Positions 25,723 to 40,480 are shown, counted from the stretch's first letter. The stretch is 64,000 bases of DNA from Psettodes erumei (GCA_016785225.1 JAFBJZ010000874.1:2535501-2599500); one strand, 5' to 3'. The notes: a model not told the origin generated them from the letters alone. Made by a program: numbers and translations.

Positions 25723-28700
25723 TGAATTATATAACCTATTTGTGTGTCTAAATAATAAATTCAAGTAAATAAATGCAGTACACCTTACCCTGGTGTGACT
25801 GGAATATATAGTGTCCCACAACAATTCCAGGGAGGAATTACAAATGTCTTATGAGAGAGGAACAGGACACTGCTGTAGTATATCGTTATCTAACTTTATA
25901 ATCTGTTTTTCTTTTGTCATCACCAGGGATTGCAAGACTGTGCAAAGTGCCCTGCAGCTTCATCTGCTTTAGGGCAAGACGTGATTCTGCTGCGGTTACA
26001 CACAAACACACACACAGTGTCAGTGAAGTTGGGGAGCAGGTTTTTTTCCCCTGGTCTCTTGAGACTTCTTCTTTCAATTAAAGCAAAGATAAAGAGTGGG
26101 GAAAGGAAGAAGAAAAAACAAAGACAATCCCAGTCTGCTTTCTTTCTTTAAATGATTCCCTCTGCCCATCTTTTTGTTTGTCTTTTTTGATTTTCCTTTC
26201 TCGTCTCCAGCCAAGCGTTTTTTATGCAACAACTCAAAGCTCAGACACCAGCCCACATGGTGCAGTCACCTCTCCCTCAGCACAGGGGTGGGCTCACTCA
26301 TGCTGGATCATTTATCTCTCTTTTTGGTTCAGTTTGCTTAGCCATTAAACGATCAGCGGGTGATTTAACATATGCTCTATCACATTACATAGTGCCTTAG
26401 TGAAGTTTGGTACCAGCAACATGCAAACCTGTCTGGTGCAGCTCTAAATAAATATTTAACCCCATTTAGAGTAAGTTAACACTAGCTGTGTTTGTATTTA
26501 CTTGTGCCTGTTGTCCCTGATTGGCAGTAAGTAATGACTTGATTTGAAAGATCTGATTTGATTATGTTAATGTCTATTTAAGAAAATTCTTTTGTTCTTA
26601 TTTTAACAAGACAAATTACTTTGTGCTTTTTGGAGGTTTATCATTTATATTAGTACCCACCAGTGTTTATTCTTCAGCAAATTGGGAAAGTAAACAAAAT
26701 TAGTTTTTTTCTCCAAAGTTTGCTAAAACTCTTTGTCTCTATTTTATTATCCCTCTGTTTTACTTTATATCACTTTCCCTCCAATCCGTTCTCCTTCCTC
26801 TCTTTTTCCTCTCTGTTCCCATGTCTCTGCTTTGCTCATCTCATCCTGTGTAACTGATACACTCTCTATCCCTGTCTTCCCCTTACACTTTATTTCTCAC
26901 ACACAAATGCATCTTACTGAAGTGTGTGTGTGGTTGTGAGTGTTTGTCGCCACTGTCACTGGGATTGAGAGATTTTTATTTAATCCCAGAGTCTCTGTCA
27001 GTGATGGATGAAAAACATCCACTGCTACCTCCCGCACACACAGACACACACACGATAGTAATAAGTATTAGGGAGATGGATGAAGAGACTTTGCTCACCA
27101 GGGAACTGATGTCAGCTCTTTGACTTCACAAGAAAAGAACAAAGAGGGAGAAGAAAGTGAAACAACTAAAACTGAATGAGAGAAAGTGAGAAAAAAATAT
27201 ATAATGCAAAATTAAATGTGTTCTTCTTTTTTATGACTTGTGAATATTAATGATCACCAACTGGAAATTATGACTGTAAGTGAGAAGTGAATAAAGTTAC
27301 CCCTCCACTCCCATCATTTAATAAGATTTAGTTCTCGGAGACTGTGGGGAATATTTTTACATTCAAAGCACCTCATTAACTCCAAAATCCCTCAGTCACT
27401 CACTGACTACTTCAAAAACTCAAATACTTTACTTGAATACTCTGAACAAGGCTCAGTTTCTATTTGAAAAAAGTACAAATACATGATATCTATAATATTT
27501 GAATGGGAAGAACAGGACGTCTTCCACCTCCTCACATTATAAGGTCCCACCTATTCGCAAATACAAGCTTAGTTTAATTAACTTTTAAACACCAATCTGC
27601 CCTACCCTGATATTTACACCCAGAGTATGCCCTTGTGTTTGTGTTTTATCACAAAGCTCTGTTAAGTTTGTGCACGCATGCGTGTCAAAGGTTGGTCTAC
27701 AGAGGGCTCATTAGGGACAAGTGGGGCTTAATTTGGGGGATTTTGTCAATATCTGGCAACCAAGGCTGAGTCATTGTGTTTAACTGAGTGTCAAAAAGTC
27801 AATCAATGCTTTGATTGGATAGTTATGGAAATAGATTCCTGCTGTGTTCTTCAGGACTTCCAATTCAATTTCTAAGGTTGTGCCAATATGGAATAGTGGC
27901 AGGATGTGACACTGAACAGCAACTCGACAACACAATTATACACAACTAGGCTGAACAAGTCAGAAGATCTTTTAATTTTAGGACACCGAAGCAAAATTAA
28001 AGAAACACACTATTTTTCATAACCATCCTGGTGGTGGAAATATTCATAATGAATACAAAGCCAATAATGTTACTGTATAGTTTGACAACACTGGATTTGT
28101 CACACAAACTATCTTAAAATTTTATATTCATGTACATTATGTCTTGGGGGGTTGTCACTGTACTTTAGGGAGCGATTTATCTATTAAAACAAAGTAAGAT
28201 GCAACCCACATTACTCTTCCACACACACATACACACACACTCACACACACAGTATCTCACTGCCCGTCACCACTAAATCAATAGAAGCAAGTGAACAGCA
28301 GTGAGCAAATGAAATCCAAAGACCCTGTGCTCCTCTCATTCCTGCATCCATCACAGTGGACGGGTAGCCAGCAGGGTGGAGCCAGTGCACCCATCTGTCA
28401 TCCCTGTGGCGCTCTCACAAAGTGACACCCTGATGGTTATGGCCTCAGTCATCCTCTGAAGAGGGCACTATGGATAGCGGTGAGCCTGCATGACATTTTG
28501 AAGCCTGCTGAAGTTGGACGGGTGTTTGCAGCTCATGTTCAATGTCTCGGTGCGCTGACCATTTTTAAAAGTCACAAACCACACAGATGAAGGGTTTCCT
28601 CTACAGATGCATTGTGGTCATGTAAAAACGTCTGAAAATGAATGACCACCAGTAACAACAAGACTAATAAAACTCTGTTAATTAAGTGTTTGCAGTTCCC

Positions 28701-30979
28701 TTAAGGTACATTTGATTGCAGGTTTATGAGACTGTGGAGTTAAATCCTCCCACTTCACTAGGATGATTGATTTGTTCAAACACTGGCATTTCGAAAATTT
28801 AGCTGTATACCAACTGTGGTCAGCAAAGGAACAAGGGGTTAGGGTCAGGGTTATTATCCATCTTTTACCACAGTGTTGACTTGATCAGGATTGGATTAAA
28901 ACAGTAATGTTACATATTTAGTTGGAAGACAGCAATGCAAAATATGCAGCTTGCCTTGGCGTTAATATTGTGTGATTTGCATGTGCTACATTGTTAATTG
29001 TGAAACTGAGGCTGACCCTGGCCTTATCTACTTCTACTACTCAAAACCTGCTTTTCCTTTGAACTTGTGGAAACTGACACAGCTCCACTCGTACAAACGT
29101 GTACAAGTGGGAGAAGCTGGAAAACTCACAATGCTCAGATCTGAGACAAGATAGACACAGGCAAACAAAACACTGCTCACTTCTTAAAGTACACAGCTAA
29201 GATTATTACAATTTTTGGCCTCTGTGACATTGGAAGAGCTTTGTGGACCTTGTTTGTGTACTCTTTTTTGAGATAAACAACAAGATGGAAGTGATAACCG
29301 TTTCTCATTTCTAAATGTATAGAAGTACCCGAGACAATGTAGAAAAGAGAAACAGAAAGAGGGAAAGGAAAAAGAGACACTAATGCCTCAACAACTTCAC
29401 AAGCCAAGTGCAACAATTACAGCCATCGATCAAGATTTTATTGATTCCCGCATAACACAACTCATTTATGCAAAATAAATTGGCTTTGTAAAGTCCATTA
29501 CTTTATATGTTTTCCTTAAAAAGACATTTTCAAAAACACTTATTCCTTAATCATGTCACCTTACATTAAAATAAGACCAGGAAACTGCCAGAGCAACATG
29601 TTTATACATCCAAAATGTGTGACTCTGTCACCCCATATCTGTGTTGCACATTATATTTATTTTAGTACTAGCTGCTGCAACGATGCATTTATATCGTTTA
29701 GCACATACCCATTACATTTATGGCCCCTGGGGAGGGTCCCAATCAATCATTTGTCTGTGGCATCTATAGATTGCTCCTGCAGCTGCTGTCTTAAATCAGA
29801 GTCTCTTCTATTTTTTCTTTTTATGTACCATGCTAGCAGCCTTGATTTAGGGATGGCAGAGTCAGTGTTGTGTTGATCAGTTGGTCAACAATTTTGTCCA
29901 GATTGAAATACAATGGATCAATATGTAAATCTGCACTGTTGTTCACATTTCTCAGTGTATTCTAATTATTCTGGCAATCCTCTGACTTTTCCTATAGCAC
30001 CATCAGCAACTTGACAAAAAACTTTTTAGTTTTGAGTGAAATGTTCAGACAACTATAGGACATTTTCCCTTCGATGATCCCTGAATTCTGATCGAGCACT
30101 ACCATCAGTTAAAAAATGTTGTCCAATATTTTATGCTAGAATAGCTGAAGTCTCTTAGTCTTGTTGTAAAATGACCAAAATGCACAATGAAATCCATGGT
30201 TGTTACTTTGTAGTGAATGAAAATGTATGTTGAGCAAAATGACTTAAATTTGGTTCATTTAATGTAGCAAACAGAACTATAATGTTCAAGTAGTCATGTA
30301 GGAGGTATCCTGCTACTCCTATTAGAACTTGTGTAATGTTGCTTTTCTAATTATAATGCCTATTTAGACCGAAGTGTTGTCTGGGAACAAATTAAACCCT
30401 CAGGGTAACAAACACCACTGAACTCCCTTGATTTTTCATGAGAAGACCACAAGATCTCAAGAGTATCTTTAGCTGGTGAAAATATAATTTATCAGCAGTT
30501 TGAAAACCCAGACACTGAAACAACCCTGTCTCCCTGCAGGATCAACACTGCTTAAGGACATGAACCTTGTCTCCTTTCACCTTCTTCTACTCCTGTACGC
30601 CATTTGCCTAAACGGTGATATGTCACTCCCCTCCTCACATCCTGACTCTTTCTCATCTGAGCTGACTCAGACCAGAGACCTTTCTTTTTATTCCCCCTCA
30701 CCAGTTATGAAAAAAGCGAAGAAAAAAAACTAAGCGTGGGAAAACAGGGGGGAAAGAGCTTGTCGTTTTACATATCTATTTTTGCCAGAGAGTCAGGCAG
30801 GCAGTCTGGAATGTCAATGTGTGGCTCAGCAGCCTCTGACTGATGTGAGATCACAGTGACGGCTGCACAGAGTGTTAGGACGAAACCACACACACAGACT
30901 TTGCCAGCGGGTGAGGTAGCAAGGTGCAACCACCGCTTAGATAAGAGTCAGGTCACCCAGGTAGAAGAAAGCATCCTGT

Positions 30980-30982
<3 letters not shown>

Positions 30983-31022
<40 letters not shown>

Positions 31023-31062
31023 GTGTATGTCTCTCTCTCAGACACACACACACACACACACA
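30983..31062 (+). repeat. Compound (TC)n...(CA)n microsatellite
   Basis: TC tract to 31020, a short ATGTGTATG break, more TC, then a CA tract. Confidence 0.95.
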
Positions 31063-34000
31063 AAGTCTGTCTGGAACATTAATTTACAGTCGAGGTATGC
31101 TTTTGTTACTTGTGACACTCTAGACAAAGAGCTAGTTCTCCAAAAAAGTTTCTTGGGAGCTATTGCAAATGTTATGGTGTTTCATTTTATGGGCTTTCAA
31201 TAAATAAGAGGCGTCTCTGAGACTTTCATTTCTGTATAACCCCAAACTTAATCAATAGACCTTTTCAGATCTATTATTTTTTCAAGGGGTATATCTTCTG
31301 ATCAGCACTCCAAAAGCATGAGCTTAACTGGCTCACTAACGTCAGCCGAACACTGAGTCAACAATAAAGACAACTGTGGCATTTTAAACTGTAGAAAAGG
31401 TCAGCGCTATCTCATTCTATCGTATCTCTTTCTCTCACTCCCTATTCAATTAAAGCCGAGAAACCTACACTGGAAAAAAAACAATATTGTATTGATTGAT
31501 GTACAGTTATTATTCCATCAAGTATTGTTGAAGACATATGAAGGAATCTAAAGAGTAAATTAAATGTGAACCTCAGAGCAAAGAGAGGATAAGACCACTA
31601 CAGTACAGTAAAGGTTAGGTGCTTCTTCACTGCTTTGTCATTCTGTTTGTTTCTCCAGTCTTTCCTATACCAAATAAATGCACCAAATGAATGCATTTTC
31701 CTGAGAGATGTTAGTGAAACACATCTAAATACTTGTTTGAATAGAAAAGCAGTTATGGAACAAAACTAAGCCACGTTAAAGGCAGCATTTGATGACTATT
31801 TCAAACTAAAAGTTTGTGTATCTAAGAGTGCATATGAGGGCGGCAGCATTATGAGAAGACAAGTGATGATTAAAGAGAAATAGGAATAAATAAACACCAA
31901 CATAAATACCAATGGTGCTTCAGTAACCCTGCTGAATCTGGAGTAACCTAATAAATATCACTTCAACTCTAATGTTGAATTTAGTTAATTATACTGTCCT
32001 CCCTCTGCAGACTTACAGGATGAAACACACACAAACACACCCCCGACACATTGCCCCTTGCCTGTTTTCACAGTCTGCTGCTCTCTGTTAAGAAGAGGCT
32101 GTCAGAGGGAGAGGGAGGTGATAGAGAGAGGTGGAGAAAATGAAGAAAGAACAGAAAGATATCAAGAGGATGGGAAAGGGAAAGATGAACCGCAAAGCAG
32201 TCAGAAGACAGTGTAAGACGGAGTGGACAAGAGGTTGAGCGGGGAGAGGTGATTGTTGATCTGTATGTACCAGTGTGAGCAGGTGTTGTGTGTGTTGCAG
32301 CATGCTTGAGGGTGAAATACTCCCTCATAAAAATGGAAAAAGATGGAAGGAAAAAATACTCAGTAGAGGACACTTTTTAAGGGATGTTTTAGGCTCAAAA
32401 CTTAAGGTTAAAGTAAGAATTACTTTAGGCTTAGGTTGGCAGAACTTCATTTATGCACAGGGCCTGCTGCAAACCCCCTGTGATACGCAACAGGGATTTT
32501 AAGGCAAAAGCGGAAAAGAGAGGTCCAAAAAAGGTCCGAAACTGAATGTTACAAGAAGACTGAGTCCACTGATATTTTGATTATGTTAATGGTGTCCATT
32601 TGTCTTGACTTTTGACACACAGCTAAAAAGACAGATAGACTGAGAGAGATCCACCATATACATTTTCCTGACAAGTGACCTTTTGCAGCCTTGAAAATAA
32701 TGACTGTCCTCTTCAGAAAAAAACCCCAACAAAAAACCAGAGCACTGGCCGCTTCTGCAAATACCTAGTAACATCCTATAATTTGCATTCAGCATCAAAT
32801 CATTTTTATACCATAACATAGTTTTGGGGAGGAGGTCTGTAGCAGACAGATGGGCGATAGGTGCATTTTGGTGTGACCCACTCTGCTGCTGAGAACAAGG
32901 GCACTCGCTGCTTGTGGGTGCAGTCGTTTTTGCCATGACACTTTTAGAAGCTCAAGTTTATTCTGAAAAAAATCAGATATTACATTGCTACTGCACTTAC
33001 CCTGTGCAAGGTTGTAGGGGGCTACACTATATCCCAGCACACAGTAGGCAGTATGCTGTCCAGGAATGTCTTGCAGTGAGGCGATCACTGCGACATGCTG
33101 CTCCAAACCAGTCATTTGTGTTAAATAGTGCAACAGAAAATGGGATGAGTTGAAGGGGAATATTGTGTTTTTATTCTGAGCTCAAACTGTTTAGGAATAG
33201 AGCAATTGGCTGTTACAAGAAAGAGAAAAAAAGATCACATCAGAAAAGAAGCTAATCAGTGAAGGGTCATTGCATTGATTTAATGAAAGAAACAGGTTTT
33301 TAAAAGCATTACAGGAGAGATGTTTAGGACTTAAATGTTCCACCAATGGAGTTATTCCAAACCAGATCATTACTGGCTCCCCATTTTCTACTGTAGGCTT
33401 GCTGGCCAATCAGATTTATGTCCCTTGCATTTGGTTACATTTATCTATAGAAACCTATAGCACTGTTAAAGTGTACAGTGCTGTGTGGGCAATAGTACGG
33501 CATGTAAGGAAAATAATGCTGCAGTTAACAAACGAAGTACGATATGCATGCAACATATATCGAAAAAAATATGATTAAGCAGTTCTTTGGACATCTAAAT
33601 GAAGGTGCACTTTAACGCATAGCCTGAATATCCATTAGGACTCTTAAACATTGCAGAGCTGCTTCCAGGATGTACAGCATTGTTTTAGGTTTGTCCTCTG
33701 GGTTTTGAGCTAGCGTGTTGCCGTCTCTCACCCATGCCTGCATATCTGTCTGCCTGTCTTTCTGGTAACACTAGGAGCCATCTCCCCTTTAGCAAAGCCA
33801 TATGACTCCAGTCTCTAATGCTTAAACAAGCCTGACTGGAAATGAGTGCAGACAATCCGGGATTGCCTGGCCTGCTCGATCAATTAGGACAGAGAAAGCG
33901 CGTGGCGAGGCACGGCTTTCAGCATCCTCAGAATTTGTATAAAATCTTAAGTGCATTTCAGAGAGCTTGCCAGACAAAACATTCATCTCCCGTGAAACCA

Positions 34001-35806
34001 TATCCCTCCAGTAGGCACCATCTTCTGACCCCAAACACCCCCGTCCACCTCCTCATCCAGATAGATAGAGATTTTAGATTGAAGTTATACCTAAAAGCTG
34101 AGAAGAAAACAAGATGTTTCTCTCCTGCCATCCCTCTGTCTCTGCTTGTAAAAGAGACAGTGGGGATAAATGGTGGCGCTTTAGGGGAGGATTCCAAGCC
34201 AAGTGACCCCGTCCATCCCAATCACAGCTTCAATGCCATTTCATTGAAGAAGGAGGTGGATATAAATGAGCAACACCGACAGGAAATTCTGACTTTTTTA
34301 TTTTCATGATGTTTTCTACTCAGTCCTGCCTTGCAAAATTAAAAATATTTTATTTTAGTACAATGTTTGACTACGCAGTACAGGCTTTCATGACAATTTT
34401 GGGACAAATGATCATATCAATACGGTTGAATGTGTAAAGCTGAAATTTACTGTAATATGTCCATGATCGTCAAATTTTCCCAAAGCTTCTAAATTATGTA
34501 ATCATTCCATATTATAGGACCATTCAGTAAAAGTGTGCCCTCTATGCCGATAGTTTGGTGACTTTCGCTCAGTAATTTATCACACAGCCCAAGCAACAAT
34601 TATGTATTTGCCAGTGATCTATCTTTACTTCACTTTCTCCCCAGATACTGTATGTAGTTTATAAGTGGGTTTTGAAAGTCTTAGAGACAAATGATATTAG
34701 ATGCAGGGACTGCACCGTCATTGGGGGTTTAGTAAATTGATACCAAGGGTGAAAGGGAAAAAAGGGGAGGGAGAAAGGATGAGGTTTTGTCCTGCAGTGC
34801 TGTGATTAATCTTCTACCCCAGCATTTTGTTACGACATGTAGCAGAACTACAATCCATCCACACCCGCCATCAATTTGAATTGGGATTGAGGGGGTTTGG
34901 GAGGCGAGTGGTGACTCAAAACATGTAAACTATACTCAGCTGCAAAGACAAATAGTCTTTACTGTCAAATGTCAACCCTGCAGACTCTCTCTGCCACTGA
35001 TTATATGACCAGGCTGGACACATGCAATGAATATGGATGCAAGTCAATTGAACCTATTGGAAACCATTTGACTCTCTGAATATGTATGGGATTTCAATTT
35101 TCGGCATGACGGGATACATGACCTTCTCCAGCTGCGATGGCGTACTGATACAGCAGCAGCAGCGGATGTAAAGGGTGTAATCTATGTGTAACAAAGATGG
35201 ATTATGGCCATCTTTATTGCATGAACTCCTGCAGAGATGCAACACTGTGTCACGAAGGAGGGTGTTGAGTGGTGGGAGTTAGATGGTGAGAGATAGAAGG
35301 GTACAAGGGGAGGGATTTGACACACACTTGGGCATCTTATGAAGCTATTATCTCTAAGAGTGAAAATTGATACTTAACGTTGCCATCTATGTTAGAGAGG
35401 ATTCACGGTAAATGTAGGGTATGTGGCCCAAATAATGTTCAGTAGCATGATTGAGTAATAAAACAGTGTGCCAACTGAATTCATGCTACTTTATGTGTAA
35501 AATTCATTTGACAGCTTTTAATAACCCTATAATGTAATATAAAGAGGTTTTTGTGAAACCTGTCAACAGCAAAGCATAAATGAACAAGGTGGGAGCTAAA
35601 ATACAGCATTAAAATATTCCCCGGCCAGTTCCCCTGTCAACCCCTCACAGACTCACACACTTACAGGCATGCCTCATCTTCGTAAGGGCTCTGGGCTATC
35701 CCACTGTGAAATCAGCAAGTGCTTGAGGCCTCTCTGGTAAGTCAATTTATGCAAACTTTCTGTAAGTTCATAATTCTGCAGACTTTGTTCAAGGGAATAA
35801 ACCACA

Positions 35807-35955
35807 GTGCATAGCGCTGTGACTAAGGTGTTGACCATGAACCACAAAGTCCCAGGTTTACCTCAGGTCGTGGGACCTTCGATGCCTGTCATTCCCCAAG
35901 CCTCTCTCACTTGTTGTCATCTTTCAACCATCTGCTGTTTAATAAAGGCATTAAA
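35807..35955 (+). mobile_element. Degenerate tRNA-derived SINE (teleost type)
   Basis: Head TAGCGCTGTGACTAAGG resembles a pol III A box region. It is followed by GTTGACCATGAACCACAAAG, then a decayed B box near 35854 (AGGTTTACCTC where GGTTCGAATCC-like is expected), a GTGGGACCTT segment, a TGTCATTCCCC pyrimidine-rich body and an AATAAAGGC tail. This order matches a SINE I recognise as common in percomorph fishes. No clear target-site duplication was identified. Family name not assigned. Confidence 0.65.
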
Positions 35956-37602
35956 TTTGCTTATAAACATGGACCAAACATGCAAATTTATTTAATGCTA
36001 GTAAGTAGGTTATATCGTCCTTACTTCAATGACCACGTCACATCTCTGTCCAAGTAATGTGAATTAAATCCCATCCCATTCCTCACTCTGAGTTCTTTTT
36101 GTATTTCATTGTGTTTTAATTTTTTATCACATCACAACACATTATGTAGGTTATCTCGAGTAATGCTGGCCTCTTCCTTACCAAAACTTAACTTAAAAGA
36201 GGAATCATTTCAGTCATAAAGTCACATGAGCCAAACATTTATAAATGACCTAATCAACATTGCCCTCTTGTTGGTCTGCTGCTGATAATGCATTTTCCAT
36301 TTCAGCTTGTAGCTTCACTGACTCCATTTATCAGACGTAGCATAAAAAGTCAGCTTTGTGTTGATCAATCTCTGTTTGGCACATTTTCTTTTTCATTTCC
36401 AAGTGTCAGATTGGATTTTCTTTAGCGGCTGTTTCAACAGTTCACCGACATGTCCATATCCAAACAATAAAACAGGTGAAGACACAGTTTGTTCTGTTTT
36501 GACATCAAAATACGATAATGCCATTTATGCTGGGACACATTTCTTGGAGTTACATCTCAGCCTGGGTGCATGTGTGTGTGTGTGCATCTTCCCTTGGTTT
36601 TCTATCTGACCACAGAGAGTGTGACAAATGGATGTGTCAGAGCTTGATGGAGCACTGCGATTGCTCTGCTAGGCACAAAGCTATTACAAAACTATATAGA
36701 CCGCTCCAAAGAAAAATCCTGTTTCAATCAACCACACATAATCTGGGAGACAAAGATGTTCAGCTGTTGACAGAAAGAGCCAGTCCACCTCCCTAGTGGA
36801 AGATCATTTCCTAATGCTGAATTTAAATCGTTTGGTATTTTTAGAAAGCTGAAATCAGATTTGTGTCAGTCTAGGATGAAACCGGACAATTTTATCTGAG
36901 CATTGACAAGTGATACAAGTGATAAGGTAAAGCTATTTTATTCTGATTTTAAAGCAACTGACTCAGTGCAGATTTCTGTCACTACTAATGTTGCTGATTA
37001 AAAAGTATTTCCCACACTACAATGAAATGATTTCTGCACTCAGAAGTCTCAACTGTCAATGAGAATAAAGGCATTTAGCAGGCTCATTTACATGGTGCTC
37101 CTCAATGCTTATAGGCATTAAAATACATTACGCAACAGTCTGATGTCAAACATCTTTAATGCAAATTAGCATCTGCAAATCTACAGCACCATGGTCAACT
37201 GCAACATCATGACTTGTGTTATGGCCCTCAAATTAGCATCTACACATAGGAAGACATCCAAGCCTTAATCCACTATCACTTCCATGTGTCTTGCCTTGGT
37301 CAGCGTGTAAGTGTTTGTCTGCAGTGTGTGACCAACTTGTAATGTCCTTTTGGGGGTACGATCACTCTGCTGGCACTGCAATAAATTCATTGCTGGAAAA
37401 GTGCAGCGTTGAGGTTCAGGTTTGGAATATAGCAGACATGCGCCAGTGTTACTGTAATATATTTTTCTGATGCAAGTCAAGTGAAACAGACAGCAGTAAA
37501 CAGCCTACTAGAGATAAAGCACCATGACCTTGGGTAGGATTCCTCTAACTAGGTCGCCTGACTGTTCTTGCGTACATGCGTGCCTCTGTAAGTGTGTGTG
37601 CT

Positions 37603-37628
37603 TGTGTGTGTGTGTGTGTGTGTGTGTG
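37603..37628 (+). repeat. (TG)13 microsatellite
   Basis: Pure TG run preceded by shorter GT pieces; a CA-rich cluster follows at about 37746-37810. Confidence 0.93.
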
Positions 37629-37840
37629 CATGCGCATGTCCTGCTGTCTGTCGCTCTACTTTTCTTTATCTTTCTCTCTGTCTCCTCCTGGCTATGCATT
37701 TAAAGTTAGAGTTTTGTGCCAGTGTTTGTCAGCTCATCTCAAATCAAACACACACTAGCACACACGCACACGTGTGCACACAGACACACACACACACATG
37801 CATGCACACACCAGTGCATATGAAGAAAAATGCATGATGG

Positions 37841-37966
37841 AGTAAGGGGGAGGAGGAGGGGATTGTGGAGGCAGATGTGGAGACACAGGGAGGAGAGAAG
37901 AGGATAATAGGAGGAATAGGAGGAGAAGAAAGGGTCGACAGACAATGACAATTGAAGAGAGAGAGA

Positions 37967-38012
<46 letters not shown>

Positions 38013-38025
38013 AAGAGAGAAGGTG
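37841..38025 (+). repeat. Purine-rich tract ending in (GA)n
   Basis: About 180 bp almost wholly G and A on the plus strand, ending in a long GA tract with few interruptions (37955-38021). Such strand-asymmetric DNA can form triplex (H-DNA). Confidence 0.9.
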
Positions 38026-40476
38026 GGTTTTCTATCACTTCTTGGTGGGTAAAATAACCCTGGCACTTGAGGAAAGGCTGCTTTATCCTTTCTGCAGGGC
38101 TCCAAAGCCTCAACACTGAACTTATAATTCACAGTAAGAAATAAATACGTCCTCTTCTGATCATCCACCAGTGAATTCTTGGCTTTTCAGTCATACAAAG
38201 TGAAACATTTCCAAAGCAGGTATCAAATAGCAGCTTTCCAAACCTACACTGGTTTATGCATTCAAATCAAAGCAAGATGATTAGAAGCAAGATCTAAGAA
38301 ATGTCTACAATGTAACAGAGTGGAATTATTTCATTTGCAAGCATGCACCATGAAATATTACACAATTAGTACAGGTTTGATTTTATTTTTCAAATGTAGA
38401 TCCTTAATTAATATATTCATATCTCATTGGCTACTTGCTCCAAATACTGGAGGTCCTAATAAAGATTGATTAGCCAAAGAAGCTTAAAATGTAGATATTA
38501 TGTGTGAAAGTTTGACAGGGAAATTCCAAATAGGTATATGATGTGAGATATTTTCACAGATGAGTGTGGAAAGGTTGAACAGAAGTGCACGTTTTTCTTT
38601 TTTTTGCCATAATGTTCAGTGACAGCAAAAATGAGAAGCCTGATACTATTTACACTGCCTGTACATTGCATGGTTAGGTTATTTTTGTCAGTTTTAAAAT
38701 CAATCCCAAACAGAACTGCCTACAGAACCCAATGTTGCCAGAACACAGCTCGAACAATAAAGCCAACATGATTACTGGGACAGAGAAACCCACTTGACTT
38801 GGCAAAGTCAGACTGCTGATATAATATTGACCTGTCTGTATTTCATAATGTTCTTCAAAGATTTCCCAAGCTTTGCACTCATGAAAAGAAATATGTCTAA
38901 ACACTACCTGTCTTACAGCAGCTGCATATAGTATTCTGTTTTCTGTCCTCGGTTGCCAGTGCTTCCCATATTCATGTATTCCCAGTTCCTGTGTTCAGCT
39001 AGGTGCTAATAACCTCCTCAGTCTTCCCTCCCTCTATTCTCTCCTCTTTTTCTTCCATTTGCATCCATCCAATATTTCCCTTCTGGTCTCTCCCTTTCTC
39101 CTATTCAGCCTCACTGCATTCCTCACACGGTGAGGGTTAGCCAAAAAAGCTGTCAGGATATGTTCTGCTGTCAGCGAGATGCCGAGTGGGAGCGCATTAG
39201 ATATCGGCCTCGGTGTGTCCCTGACAAGAAACAAGCCAATTAAGGAATCCCCCCGGCACTGCTTAAGCCCGGTTATGGCAGAGGTCCCTGAGACGAACAC
39301 TGGTGTGCTAAATCATCATACCTTTTTTATATTAGTGCCTCCGTGGGGAGAAGTTGAGTGATTCTGGATTATTTCCCCCTTTTTGTCCCCTCTCTCTCTT
39401 TCTCGCAGCGCTGCCGGCCATCACTCAGCAGCACACCGAGGAGAAGTTTATCTGAGCTATGAAGGACACTGACATACAGATTTTCTTCTCTCTCCTCCTC
39501 TGTGTTGTTCAGTCTCACTGTCAAAGCTAATAGTATTAGGGATGGAGGAAGTGCTTTGAGATAAGCCTTAGGTCATGTAGTTGCAATCAATTACTGTGGT
39601 TAAATATTGCAATAAAAAGATTAAGGATTAGTATTGGGGGGAAGAAAAGAGGCTTTGAGAGGGTGTGCCAATGCCTTCCTGGGGGTGTAAGCACTTGCAT
39701 GTGTGTTTTTTGCGTGGTAGTCATTTAATTTTCATTCTCACACAGTATCCAATAACTCCCTGATGTGGCCTCCTATCTTTCTAGATGTATGGTTCTTTCA
39801 TCTTATTTTTCTTCTCTCTCTCTCCCTGTCACCCTCCCCCTCGATGCTCCAACTCAAAGGCTAAATCTTACAGCAATCCTCTGAAAACTTACCCCAAACC
39901 TGACAGACCGATTTGTTCTGAGAAATTTATGTTGGTGCCTGGTGGGGGCTTACACTTGTTGTGTTTGGGGGGAATGATAAAGAAAGCTGGGTATTATCAC
40001 AGTGCACTATCACACAACTATACAGTTTGGGGGGGCTGCATGATGGAAGGCAAAGCTCCTCAAAAAATATGGCAACTAAAGCTGGATGGGGTAAGTGGCC
40101 GTGTCTTTTTTAATGCTGGTACTGATACTTTTGTACTGAAGCTAATTGAAGGCAACAATCAGGATCTTTAACTCTGAATCTCAATGGATAAATCAAATTC
40201 TTTTCTACTGTCAACACACCCCACAAAGACAATGTGCTTGTCTGTTCTGGAAAACAGCAAATTAGCTGGAGACCATTCGCAGCAGTGGATTAATATACAT
40301 GTGGTGCTCTGGTGAGTATTTGCTGCTGATGCTGTAGCATTCAACCTTTTGCAATAGACGTTTTGTTTATGGCACTGAATCTCAGATTCAGTCAAAATGC
40401 AAGGTCAAATGGCATCACTTTCATATCTCAGGTGACAATGATGACACAGACACACACTTCTTCACAAGCACACCCG

Positions 40477-40480
<4 letters not shown>

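Noticed and set aside
33842..34309. 155-codon open frame on the plus strand
   Set aside because: No motif recognised; starts in a GC-rich patch that may itself be regulatory. No splice or promoter support.
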